Notes: generated from the letters alone by a model not told the origin. Positions 1 to 6,405 are shown, counted from the stretch's first letter. The stretch: DNA of 7,737 nucleotides from Deltaproteobacteria bacterium UBA2221 (GCA_002328485.1 DCUF01000062.1:1-7737), one strand, 5' to 3'. Program-made: numbers and translations.

Positions 1-47
1 ACCAGAAGCGCCAAACCAAAAATTACAGCGATAAAGGCCAGTGTCAT
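1..47 (-). CDS. Possible partial membrane protein, N-terminus only, running off the left edge
   Basis: On the minus strand an ATG at 47-45 opens a frame that stays open to the window edge and encodes about 15 residues, beginning MTLAFIAVIFGLALL. This is one unbroken hydrophobic stretch, as expected for a signal anchor or first membrane helix. An AAGGAG ribosome binding site lies at 60-65 on the same strand, but its 12-base gap to the ATG is longer than ideal. A TTG at 56-54 would be too close. The upstream in-frame stop is only about 14 codons before the ATG, so the gene must start near here. Nothing can be said about function. The main alternative is that this is a chance hydrophobic frame. 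Confidence 0.35.
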   Translation of the reverse strand, partial: MTLAFIAVIFGLALL

Positions 48-76
48 ACAGAACAAGAACTCCTTGAAAGCAGATG

Positions 77-205
77 GATCGGCTCACCCTTTGGGTGGAT
101 GCTGATCGTTCCCGGGGCATATGCAAGAGTTGTTGATGGACAACAATGAAGGCCTATCCTCATTGAGACACACAAATCTCAATAGGTCCCCTGTGGGAAG
201 CAGGG
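77..205 (+). promoter_or_regulatory. Structured leader candidate with four successive hairpins
   Basis: Four stem-loops follow one another. The first (77-107) has an outer 7-bp stem GATCGGC/GCTGATC and an inner 5-bp stem CACCC/GGGTG with a TTT loop. The second (130-146) is TTGTTG/CAACAA with a 5-base loop. The third (158-186) is ATTGAGA/TCTCAAT with an 8-base loop, extended by CCT/AGG across one bulged C. The fourth (189-205) is CCCTG/CAGGG with a 7-base loop. A GGGAGG ribosome binding site follows at 208-213. The first stem contains G81-T103, a G-U wobble if transcribed in the plus direction but a C-A mismatch in the minus direction. That favours a plus-strand RNA leading into the ORF at 222. 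I recognise no known riboswitch motif. It could instead lie upstream of the minus-strand frame at 1-47. Confidence 0.35.
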
Positions 206-207
206 AA

Positions 208-213
208 GGGAGG
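208..213 (+). promoter_or_regulatory. Shine-Dalgarno site for the small ORF at 222
   Basis: GGGAGG lies 8 bases before the ATG at 222-224, close to ideal strength and spacing. It is the main reason to prefer that ATG over the overlapping frames that open at 229 and 281, neither of which has a comparable site. Confidence 0.4.
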
Positions 214-221
214 ACACGCCC

Positions 222-344
222 ATGAAAAATGATGAACCTGTCGGACGAGAAAATCAAGCTGAAAAATCAAAAAGAGCGGCTTGGAAGAGATCATCAGATG
301 TCGTCTCCCATCGCTCGACAACCTCATCCCTACACTCTATTTGA
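222..344 (+). CDS. Small hypothetical ORF, 40 residues, possibly a truncated N-terminus
   Basis: The ATG at 222 follows a GGGAGG ribosome binding site and a hairpin-rich leader. The frame runs 40 codons to TGA at 342-344. The peptide begins MKNDEPVGRENQAEKSKRAA and is charged and hydrophilic, turning Ser/Thr-rich toward the end, with no membrane segment or signal peptide. I do not recognise it. The good start but abrupt end, followed by about 490 bases without a convincing frame, fits either a genuine short ORF (for example a leader peptide) or the surviving N-terminus of a frameshifted gene. The overlapping longer frame starting at TTG 281 lacks a ribosome binding site and has an unnatural arginine- and proline-rich composition, so I prefer this call. 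Confidence 0.28.
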   Translation: MKNDEPVGRENQAEKSKRAAWKRSSDVVSHRSTTSSLHSI

Positions 345-838
345 AAGGGGGATATCTCCCGGTTGGCTTCATTCTGACCAGACCTTCCCCGAGGACGGGG
401 CAGAACAGCGCCGCCCGTTCCGCGTCGCCATCGACTGACGAGCAGACCGGAGACCATCCCAGAGCCGACCATCAGCGTCGGCTTTTCTTCTTTAGGGGGG
501 AGGAAACAGGAGTTGACTACGCTTCTTTTCAGTTTCGAAGCAGGCGATTTCGGAAAAAACGTCCGCTTGCGGCATCGAACGATGACCTAAGCCAACCGTC
601 AAAAGCGGCAACCGGCCGCAAGCCCACATCAATCAAAGATGTTGCTTTCCGGAGGAGCTTCGGACTTGGTCCGGAGAAAACAGAGAACCAGGGGCCAAAC
701 AGAGAAAAAATGGCTGGAGGATGGGGAAAATCGATGATGCGGAGAGGTGCCTTGGAAGGATGTGAAACGGTCACAAACCCTTTAGAGGCAAGGGGAAAAA
801 GGAAACCGACACCTCGGAGAGACGGCGTTGTGTTTTAT
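345..838. other. Stretch of about 490 bases without a supportable gene
   Basis: Frames are open here, one of them in plus frame 2 up to 841, but their products are Arg/Pro/Ser-rich without domain-like patterning or a ribosome binding site. Two compact hairpins are visible: CCCCG/CGGGG with an AGGA loop at 387-400, and an 8-bp stem with a TTG loop at 658-676. Neither is followed by a T-tract, so neither is a good terminator. Before the insertion sequence arrived, the right end of this stretch was the DNA directly downstream of the lipoprotein gene's stop codon. Confidence 0.5.
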
Positions 839-840
839 TA

Positions 841-856
841 ACAGTCTCATAATTGT
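841..856 (+). repeat. Left terminal inverted repeat of the IS630-family element
   Basis: This 16-base end matches the reverse complement of 1939-1954 at 15 of 16 positions; the difference is the third base. It is followed by GTCTATAC (855-862, overlapping the last two bases), which recurs in the same plus-strand direction at 1933-1940. Confidence 0.9.
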
Positions 857-1879
857 CTATACACAGGCGGCATATGGTGTGGTCTCATTATTGAAGTATG
901 ACCGAACACGGGCGGGTGATTTCTGGATGGAGCGAAGCGCCCCTACCACGGCTTTGGTAAGTTGATCAACGCCGGTAATGCACTGCTTGCCCACGGCATT
1001 GTTTTTCAGATCGTTCCATACCCTCTCATCGGGGTTGAGTTCCGGTGAGTATGAGGGAAGGTAGAAGAGACGAAAGCGATCTTTGACGGTGTCTGCGAAG
1101 GCCTTCACACGTTTGGCCCTAGAGGCGGGATGGTTGTCGACAATGAGGAAGACCATCCGGGACATGCCATGGAGCAACCGCTTGATGAACTCAATGAACT
1201 GGGGAGCACCTACCTTGCCTTTCACCGTCATGAATCTGAACTCCCCCTGGGAGGCAACGGCAGAGATGATGTTGAGTCCGAATCGGCTCCCTGTGCTGCT
1301 CACGACGGGGGTCTTTCCTTTCGGTGCCCAGGTGGTTCTGGCGTGAAGGTCCGACCGAACTCCCGCCTCGTCTCCGAAGAAGATGGCCGCTTTCATCTGT
1401 CGGGCGAATTCTCTGATACGGGGATATTCTTCATCGAGCCACCTTTTCACGATCTCCGGCTGTTGCTGGTAGGCCCTCCACACAGGGCGCTGGGGAGAGA
1501 GCCCCAGTTGGGCAAGAAGACGACACACGGATGCTTTACTCAACCTCACGCCAAATCGGTCGAAGATGGCCTTGCCGATCATCAGGGCCGTCCACAGGGC
1601 AAAGGGGAACTCCATCTGAAGAAGGTTCTTCATTGTGACGGTATCGTATATCCATTTCATGGCCTGAGCGTCCAACTTCGGATGCCGACCGCCTCTCTTC
1701 TTGGCATCGAGGTTCCCCCACCCACCATCCCTATAGCGTGCAAGCCAACCATAGAGGGCCTGACGGCTTACCTGGAGTGCCTTGGCAACGACCTCAGGAC
1801 TTTGTCCCTCCTGCACACTCGTGACCGCTCTTTTCCTCAGTTCCGTCAACATCTCATGACTCAGCCGTCTTGCATCCAT
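857..1879 (-). CDS. IS630-family DDE transposase, intact, 340 residues
   Basis: This enzyme cuts and joins the element's ends into TA targets. The N-terminal part (about residues 1-65) contains a helix-turn-helix of the kind that binds the inverted repeats, seen as EVVAKALQVSRQALYGWLARY, here residues 29-49. FPFALWT (91-97) is a conserved linker motif of the family. The DDE/RNase H-like catalytic core follows. The likely metal-binding acids are D170 (in FFGDEAG), D248 (in LIVDNHPAS) and E285 (in PELNPDERVW), with 36 residues between the last two. The C-terminus ends in the usual ARVRSYF region. Length is normal and no lesion is visible. The ATG at 1879 has only a modest G-rich site upstream. 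The gene is alone in its element. It belongs to a different subgroup from the broken transposase at 6502-7537. Confidence 0.96.
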   Translation of the reverse strand: MDARRLSHEMLTELRKRAVTSVQEGQSPEVVAKALQVSRQALYGWLARYRDGGWGNLDAKKRGGRHPKLDAQAMKWIYDTVTMKNLLQMEFPFALWTALMIGKAIFDRFGVRLSKASVCRLLAQLGLSPQRPVWRAYQQQPEIVKRWLDEEYPRIREFARQMKAAIFFGDEAGVRSDLHARTTWAPKGKTPVVSSTGSRFGLNIISAVASQGEFRFMTVKGKVGAPQFIEFIKRLLHGMSRMVFLIVDNHPASRAKRVKAFADTVKDRFRLFYLPSYSPELNPDERVWNDLKNNAVGKQCITGVDQLTKAVVGALRSIQKSPARVRSYFNNETTPYAACV

Positions 1880-1938
1880 GTCGCCCCCGTTCCATATTGT
1901 GTTCTAAGGTATGCAATGTAACGGAGGAGACAGTCTAT

Positions 1939-1954
1939 ACAATTATGAGACGGT
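1939..1954 (-). repeat. Right terminal inverted repeat of the IS630-family element
   Basis: Reverse-complement partner of 841-856 with one mismatch. Its outermost base (1954) together with the duplicated TA (1955-1956) forms the TAA stop codon of the neighbouring lipoprotein gene on the minus strand. Confidence 0.9.
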
Positions 1955-3108
1955 TAATAACTTAGATAGAGAGTTATATCTCCCAGGTTTACAGGGGTTG
2001 AGGAAATGGTGAAGTCCTGAGTAACCGACTGCCTGCCTGAACTGGAAATGACTATAGAGTAGTCCGCAGCCGGAAGCGTGATGGTGAATGTCCCTCCGTT
2101 GGCAACGTTGCGTGACGTTATTTCGATCTGACCGCTGCCTACGGTTTTTCTAATACTGATCGTCGCATACTGCTCTTGATCTGCGCTTGCAATCATAACC
2201 GTCCCAGTCACGGTACCTGACGATGAGGCCGGGGTGAGCGTGAAAGAGCTAACGGTATACACGGTGCCGGCGGTCGTGGCTTCGATTTCTGTGGAATAGG
2301 GGGCATAGCCTTCCTTATAGGCTACAATCGTATAGGTAAGCGGCCGTACGAATAGTTTGTAGCTTCCGTCGTCAGCGCTCACGGTCGAGGCTACTACATT
2401 GATGGAGTCGGGGGCCGTATAGGTCTGGGCGGAGACAAGGACGCCTGCCTGACCGGCGTTACCTTGAATTATGGAATATTCGACAACATTCAGGACCTTG
2501 ATTGTCGGCTGCAAGAGCCACTTGCCGCTTGTCCCTGCTTGTACGATCGATCTCGTTGCATCGAAATCGAGCAGAAGTTGGGTGGTCTCATTGGTGCTGA
2601 TATCAAATCCCTTCACGATCTTGATCCCTGTTTGCAGCCCGCTCGGGACCTTCAGCTCCTGAACATTATCGTCTTTATCGATGAAGTAGTTGCCGTAGGG
2701 GTGTGTGTGAGAGAGGATGTTCAGAGAAGTATCGGGTATGCTTGTTAGGAGCAGGCGCATCTGGGTATAGTGTCCGGCGGGTAATGTCGCAAGCCCCAAC
2801 TCTTCCCGTACGCCGTTGACAAGGGTCAGGAGATTGTATGTTTTATTCGGTGTCGAGATGACCCGCCACTGGCCTTCAGCCTGGCCCTCCATATGAACGG
2901 CAACTTGCTGGACAGTCACGTAAACGGCCTTGTAGTCCGTCGTGGCTGCATCGGTAAGCCCAACACTCACGCTCCCCGTGGATGACGACGAATCACCTCC
3001 GCCCCCTCCGCCACCGCAGGCAGCGAGAAAAACGAGACAAAGACCAATGAGTGCCGACCAGCAGCATACTTTCGTGACAGAGGAACCTGCGCCTGGGCGC
3101 TTTTTCAT
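1954..3108 (-). CDS. DUF4382-domain lipoprotein, 384 residues
   Basis: This is a predicted envelope lipoprotein of unknown function. Residues 1-30 form a signal peptide with lipobox LAAC, so Cys31 should be lipidated. A flexible GGGGGGGDSSSS linker follows. Residues about 46-205 match the DUF4382 pattern: SVSVGLTDAATTDYKAVYVT, a tryptophan-containing middle (W81), YNLLTLVNG, and LPAGHYTQMRLLLT. The C-terminal half has two beta-sandwich stretches resembling carboxypeptidase-regulatory-like domains (about 206-292 and 298-384), a common arrangement in surface lipoproteins. The start is firm: AGGAGG lies 6 bases before the ATG. The insertion sequence at 841-1954 sits in the stop codon, but TAA is regenerated, so the protein is complete. 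The next gene on this strand (3948-4622) is over 800 bases upstream, so this is probably transcribed separately. Confidence 0.9.
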   Translation of the reverse strand: MKKRPGAGSSVTKVCCWSALIGLCLVFLAACGGGGGGGDSSSSTGSVSVGLTDAATTDYKAVYVTVQQVAVHMEGQAEGQWRVISTPNKTYNLLTLVNGVREELGLATLPAGHYTQMRLLLTSIPDTSLNILSHTHPYGNYFIDKDDNVQELKVPSGLQTGIKIVKGFDISTNETTQLLLDFDATRSIVQAGTSGKWLLQPTIKVLNVVEYSIIQGNAGQAGVLVSAQTYTAPDSINVVASTVSADDGSYKLFVRPLTYTIVAYKEGYAPYSTEIEATTAGTVYTVSSFTLTPASSSGTVTGTVMIASADQEQYATISIRKTVGSGQIEITSRNVANGGTFTITLPAADYSIVISSSGRQSVTQDFTISSTPVNLGDITLYLSY

Positions 3109-3114
3109 GTTGTG

Positions 3115-3120
3115 CCTCCT
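3115..3120 (-). promoter_or_regulatory. Consensus Shine-Dalgarno site of the DUF4382 lipoprotein gene
   Basis: AGGAGG on the minus strand, 6 bases from the ATG at 3108-3106. It fixes the start and places the signal peptide directly at the N-terminus. Confidence 0.8.
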
Positions 3121-3586
3121 AATATTTCATATCTCCGCCACTGCTTTTCATGACGGGTTTGACAAGCCCATTCATAAGTATATGTCACGGAGCAAAATCA
3201 GATGCCATTGAGGGAACATATTGTACCGTTTTTTGGCCTCCTGAACGGAAGGTCTTCCATGCTCTCATCACGATAGACCTTGCCGACCTTCATTGCGGAG
3301 CATGAACTACAGCGCCGCTACTAAGAGACATCGGATGTGATCAGGCCAATAAAACACCCTTTTCCCCTGGAGAATATGACCTTATACAAAGCAGCCCACC
3401 TGCCATAGTCGCAGGCGGCAATCACCACAGAGACCTTGGTTGGGTAAGCGCTTTAGACGTAGACGTACGATACCGCTCATCCCAGACGCACGGCTGTCAT
3501 ACTTGGGGCGCTTCGCTGCCATTCATTTGCGCTTTTGCACCTGTCCCACGTGACAAAACGCCCTATCCGCGGCCCCGACATGCTGA

Positions 3587-3823
3587 TTGAAACGGTGGGG
3601 GCAGTTCCCCCATGGTTTACTGACAAGAGGTACAGTCCGATCACCGGTCGGAGGAGAGGGTGGTGCCGTCCATGGTTCCTATACATCGCCACCTGCAATA
3701 TTGGGTTCACCAACAATGTTAGGGGACACTACTTCCGGAGGGAAGACTGTATCTGCAGGTATCCTTCAACCTACAAGTGCCGTATTGGGCAGTCCAGTCA
3801 TGATAAGAAGTTACCACGAATAA
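3587..3823 (+). pseudogene. Possible remnant of a repeat-containing protein
   Basis: In this frame the peptide contains two related blocks 28 residues apart, PAILGSPTM and SAVLGSPVM, separated by a Gly/Thr/Ser-rich stretch with KTVSAGILQP. The repeat pattern suggests former coding sequence, since chance frames rarely show it. There is no ribosome binding site, the only in-frame start at the left is TTG immediately after a stop, and no domain is recognisable. A related 31-base stretch recurs at 6406-6436, where the same frame reads KTVSVGILQP. I infer both are fragments of the same gene family, but this is weak. The alternative is a non-coding dispersed repeat. Confidence 0.25.
3742..3772 (+). 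repeat. Dispersed 31-base repeat, copy 1
   Basis: This stretch matches 6406-6436 at about 28 of 31 positions by eye. The longest shared blocks are GTATCTG and AGGTATCCTTCAACCT. Both copies are in the same orientation, about 2.66 kb apart. Copy 1 lies in the remnant at 3587-3823. Copy 2 ends just before the broken insertion sequence. Confidence 0.7.
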
Positions 3824-3947
3824 TAGCGCGGGTGCGCCTCGCCTCTGTCAATTCTCTCGGTCGAACACCGTTCGTATGGTTCTTGCTATTTCGACTCTCA
3901 CAATCGACTTCATGATAGATTCTTACGTGCGCTCGAGCCCGGACAGG

Positions 3948-4622
3948 CTACGAGTCGACCTCTTCATCATCGAAAAGGAATGCGTTTCTTAGTAAGGCCA
4001 TTATAGGACACAGATTGGGGGGTTCCTCCGGAAGCGAACCCCTGATGATGTACTGAGCAAATTCGTAGAGGCTGCCCCAGAGCTCTATCATCTCGTTGTG
4101 AGCCCGTTTCCAACCAAGGGCGGAACGATGCCAATTGACTTCGTTGACTGGTCCAGTCGGTACTCGACAGCGCTGAATCTGAAGTCCGGAACCGAGAGAT
4201 AGGATCTTGAGGAGAAAATAAGACCTTGGCATATGGTCCCACGAAGTGACCAGGATGACGGAGCGGATGCCATGCCGAGTGATAATCTTCCGCGTGTAGA
4301 GGGCATTTTCGAAAGTGGTCCTCGACTCATCCTCGATAATGGTCTTGAAGTTCGAGCCGCCGCCTCTCTTGGCGAGGTAGTGCCTGACCCTTCCAGACGG
4401 CGCCGAAGAAACGACCAGGCGAGAGCCATAACCTTCGCCGGCCAACCGAAAGGCCTGCTCTACCCTCCCATGTTCTCCTGTGAATACCACGATGAGATCT
4501 GCCTTTTCGAGTGCCGGGTCCGAATCGGTCATTTTGAGGAAAAAGGCAAACCCAGAAATGTACACCACAGTCGGTATCAAGACCAAAAAGAAAACTATAT
4601 GATACAAAAAACGTTTCATCAT
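3948..4622 (-). CDS. DUF218 / YdcF-SanA-family membrane protein, 224 residues
   Basis: This is a single-pass membrane protein with a DUF218 domain. Residues about 5-27 form the N-terminal membrane anchor. The domain follows from about residue 41: ADLIVVFTGEHGRVEQAFRL (the conserved glycine and arginine are G49 and R53), LVVSSAPSG, then EDESRTTFENA with E99, T102/T103 and the family's E105-N106 pair, and VILVTSWDHMPRS (S127, D129, H130, R133). These are the expected conserved positions. Family members such as SanA and ElyC affect envelope barrier function or cell-wall precursor handling, but the exact reaction is unsettled. Two consecutive ATGs (4622 and 4617-4619) could start it; neither has a strong ribosome binding site. 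The tail beyond about residue 196 is not typical family sequence. Confidence 0.87.
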   Translation of the reverse strand: MMKRFLYHIVFFLVLIPTVVYISGFAFFLKMTDSDPALEKADLIVVFTGEHGRVEQAFRLAGEGYGSRLVVSSAPSGRVRHYLAKRGGGSNFKTIIEDESRTTFENALYTRKIITRHGIRSVILVTSWDHMPRSYFLLKILSLGSGLQIQRCRVPTGPVNEVNWHRSALGWKRAHNEMIELWGSLYEFAQYIIRGSLPEEPPNLCPIMALLRNAFLFDDEEVDS

Positions 4623-5102
4623 CGGCTGGCAGGGAGAGAACGGTCATATCCCTTGTTTCGCAGAATTCGTCCGGCATTGTTACTCCCAATACGTTACAGA
4701 ACTTGCCTTCGTGTGTCAAAGGAGGGCATGCCGCCAAGCAACGGAACCGGTGACGAATAAGTTTGCTCGAACGGTGTCACCCCCCCCTTCTACCTCAGGC
4801 AAATCAGCACAAATATTCGTAATAGGCATCATGCTTCATGGCCACAAGTTTTCCATAGTACCCTCTTCGACCTGTTTCGAGGATAAATCGTCTGGGGCGT
4901 TGCCGATCACCGAATAGTGAAACGGACATACCGTCTACGCTACTCGATTGTTGCCCACTTTACAGAATTTTCGTGGGTTTTCACATATAAGTTGTGCTGA
5001 TTGCTGGCTGGACGCTTCTTCGACGCCGATACGGGCAATCTCCCTGGCGAAAGTCTGAAGTATCCGTGCCACCTCAAAATGGTTATGCTGAGAATAAGAA
5101 AG
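4623..5102. other. Divergent intergenic region between the DUF218 and HAF-repeat genes
   Basis: About 480 bases separate two genes transcribed away from each other, so promoters for both should lie here. A plausible minus-strand promoter is listed separately. For the plus strand I see TATAAG at 4986-4991 but no -35 hexamer at proper spacing. A run of eight C bases occurs at 4780-4787. No credible gene is visible in any frame. Confidence 0.5.
4691..4719 (-). promoter_or_regulatory. Candidate sigma-70-type promoter for the DUF218 gene
   Basis: A perfect TTGACA (minus strand, 4719-4714) is followed after 17 bases by TAACGT (4696-4691), which matches the -10 consensus at only three of six positions. 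Transcription would start near 4684, leaving an untranslated leader of about 60 bases before the ATG at 4622. The spacing and -35 are ideal, the -10 is poor. Confidence 0.3.
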
Positions 5103-5747
5103 ATGAGAAGGTTTTGGATAAGAAATATAACAATAGCCTTCCTATGCCTCCTTTTCACAAACGACATATCCGACTATGCCGCTTCAAAAGGCATGGGCAG
5201 ATATGCCAGTTTCGCTGCTCCCAACACCATCATAACAAAAGCGTATGATATCAACGATGCAGGGCAGATCGTGGGCAATTACAGCTACCATTCCGGAGAA
5301 TCACATGGTTTTCGCTACGAGCAAGGGATATACACGACTATCCGTTGTCCCAGGGCGTGGTGGATGTCAACAACTCCCCGGGGAATCAACAACACCGGCG
5401 ATATTGCAGGCTACTATTACAATCCTGACCTGAAGGGGGAAAAGGGTTTCTTATATAGCAATGGTAGCTATACCACGATGGTCGTCCCCGATTCAGTATC
5501 GACTTCTATGAACGATATCAACGATGCCCGTCAAATTGTCGGTTCCTACTTTGATGGATCGCAATCACGTGGTTTTCTGTACAGCGAGGGGGTATACACC
5601 ACGCTCAGCTTCCCCGGAGCGATATCGACCAGGGCAACGGGTATTAATGATGTGGGCCAGATAGTGGGTTCCTACTTTGATGGATCGCAATCACGTGGTT
5701 TTCTGTACACGGTAATAAACGCTCATTATGAAAGGATGGCCATCTGA
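5103..5747 (+). CDS. Exported HAF-repeat protein, C-terminally shortened, 214 residues
   Basis: This is a predicted secreted or surface protein made of HAF-family extracellular repeats; no reaction is known for the family. From the ATG at 5103 the first 20-odd residues form a signal peptide (MRRFWIRNITIAFLCLLF). In-frame ATGs at 5079 and 5085 would only lengthen its N-terminus, and no start has a strong ribosome binding site. Four repeats follow, each with the pattern (G)IN(D/N)xGxIxGxY...GF(L)Y...G(I/V/S)YTT. They begin near residues 46, 93, 138 and 180. The fourth is incomplete: after GFLYT the sequence leaves the pattern and ends in 12 unrelated residues, so the gene has probably lost its 3' end. 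Repeats 3 and 4 share a perfect 43-base match, a sign of recent duplication or gene conversion. The next gene lies 85 bases downstream on the same strand. Confidence 0.78.
   Translation: MRRFWIRNITIAFLCLLFTNDISDYAASKGMGRYASFAAPNTIITKAYDINDAGQIVGNYSYHSGESHGFRYEQGIYTTIRCPRAWWMSTTPRGINNTGDIAGYYYNPDLKGEKGFLYSNGSYTTMVVPDSVSTSMNDINDARQIVGSYFDGSQSRGFLYSEGVYTTLSFPGAISTRATGINDVGQIVGSYFDGSQSRGFLYTVINAHYERMAI
5541..5583 (+). repeat. Perfect 43-base intragenic repeat, copy 1
   Basis: Identical to 5667-5709, exactly 126 bases (42 codons) downstream in the same frame. It encodes GSYFDGSQSRGFLY in HAF repeat 3. Sequence on either side differs, including at synonymous positions, so the identity is sharply bounded. 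Confidence 0.95.
5667..5709 (+). repeat. Perfect 43-base intragenic repeat, copy 2
   Basis: Second copy of the 5541-5583 sequence, in HAF repeat 4. The reading frame departs from the HAF pattern directly after this copy. Confidence 0.95.
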
Positions 5748-5832
5748 CGAACGACCACTATGAGGGGGTGTAATGCCACAAGATTATGAGGGGGGGCTTA
5801 TTCGCGTAATAGCACTTATTAGGCGCATTTCG

Positions 5833-6267
5833 ATGAAAATTCTTCTTGCATCCTTAATTATCCCCGTCATTCTGTTTTCGAAACCGGGTTTCGGGCAAGA
5901 GGAAGATAGCAGGTGGGAGATCTACTTTGAGTATGTGGATAGAGCAAGACGGATGATTTTTACCTGTTACTACGATCCAACAAGGATAATTTCTTTGGCA
6001 GATAGTGTGAGGGCCTGGGTGAAAATCGTCCCCCACCTCTTCGCAGGCGAAAAGCCTGATAAGGTAAACCAGAATATTCCGTCTGAAAAGAGAGCCATTT
6101 ACGAAATCCGATGTCAGGAAAAGGAGTATCGTACGATTGAGAGTTACGCTCACTACGAAGATACCATCGGGTACAACACCACCCCTTCCGCCTGGCGAAG
6201 TACCCGGCTGGACCGAGGGTTGGATAGTCTGTTGGAACTCGTGTGCGTACCAACATCGGAGCGATAG
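5833..6267 (+). CDS. Small exported Adhesin_E-like protein, 144 residues
   Basis: The protein starts with a clear signal peptide (MKILLASLIIPVILFSKPGFG, cleaved probably near residue 21), so it acts in the periplasm or at the surface. The mature part follows the surface-adhesin E-like pattern: an early Trp (SRWEIYFEY), CYYDPTRI, VRAWVKI, YEIRCQEKEYR, a late SAWR, and a C-terminal LLELVC. Family members include the Haemophilus vitronectin- and laminin-binding protein E, but most relatives in environmental bacteria are uncharacterised, so adhesion is not established here. An in-frame ATG at 5773 follows a GAGGGGG run 4 bases away and would add 20 residues. I chose 5833 because it puts the signal peptide at the N-terminus. 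It may share a transcript with the HAF gene upstream. No terminator is visible after it. Confidence 0.7.
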   Translation: MKILLASLIIPVILFSKPGFGQEEDSRWEIYFEYVDRARRMIFTCYYDPTRIISLADSVRAWVKIVPHLFAGEKPDKVNQNIPSEKRAIYEIRCQEKEYRTIESYAHYEDTIGYNTTPSAWRSTRLDRGLDSLLELVCVPTSER

Positions 6268-6405
6268 GGCAAAACGCAAATCAGACCAATCTGTCCCTAC
6301 TATTTGCCTATCCCTTTGCCTATTTCAGGAGCCCTGTAAAATAAAGCACAATGCCATTTGAAATGCAGAGCCTATGTGGGGATGACCGCGCTCTCCCTTT
6401 CAAAG

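Larger units (their letters stand above)
841..1954 (-). mobile_element. Complete IS630-family insertion sequence, about 1.1 kb
   Basis: The left end reads ACAGTCTCATAATTGT (841-856). The right end, reverse-complemented from 1954, reads ACCGTCTCATAATTGT (15 of 16 identical). TA dinucleotides sit immediately outside both ends (839-840 and 1955-1956), matching the TA target duplication of IS630/Tc1-mariner elements. The match continues outward through TTAT on both sides because the target was the palindrome TTATTAATAA, so the boundary could also be read 3 bases further out on each side. The single transposase gene fills the element on the minus strand, and its stop codon starts immediately inside the left inverted repeat. 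Length, ends and gene content are those of an intact, potentially active element. Confidence 0.93.
3125..3947. other. Gene-poor stretch of about 820 bases between two minus-strand genes
   Basis: No frame here looks like a complete gene. Its right part holds the remnant described at 3587-3823. A perfect hairpin TGGGGG/CCCCCA with a 5-base loop occurs at 3596-3612, and a CCTGC/GCAGG hairpin near 3411-3427. The left 200 bases must carry the lipoprotein gene's promoter. The best -10-like hexamer is TATACT on the minus strand around 3177-3182, but no matching -35 is visible at 16-18 bases. The sequence reads like decayed coding DNA, not a maintained regulatory region. Confidence 0.45.

Noticed and set aside
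800..820. Terminator for the lipoprotein gene on the minus strand
   Set aside because: CCGA/TCGG has only a 4-bp stem, and the T-rich stretch after it is interrupted by C's.
281..841. 186-codon plus-strand open frame left of the intact insertion sequence
   Set aside because: It starts with TTG and no ribosome binding site, its product is Arg/Pro/Ser-rich without domain-like patterning, and it runs into the element's left end.
1130..1921. 263-codon plus-strand frame across the intact insertion sequence
   Set aside because: It is antisense to a well-supported transposase and has no recognisable protein features.
2990..3020. Poly-glycine codon tract in the lipoprotein as a slippage hotspot
   Set aside because: The glycine run uses mixed codons and not a long pure repeat, and such linkers are usual after a lipobox.
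3190..3212. Sigma-54 promoter upstream of the lipoprotein gene
   Set aside because: TGGCAT and TTGCT occur on the minus strand, but the GG-to-GC distance is one base too long, and this spacing is strict.
4327..4737. 136-codon minus-strand frame overlapping the DUF218 gene
   Set aside because: It overlaps the DUF218 gene in another frame and shows no independent protein features.
4780..4787. C8 tract as a phase-variation switch
   Set aside because: It lies in intergenic DNA about 160 bases from the nearest start codon, outside any frame and outside the candidate promoter spacing.
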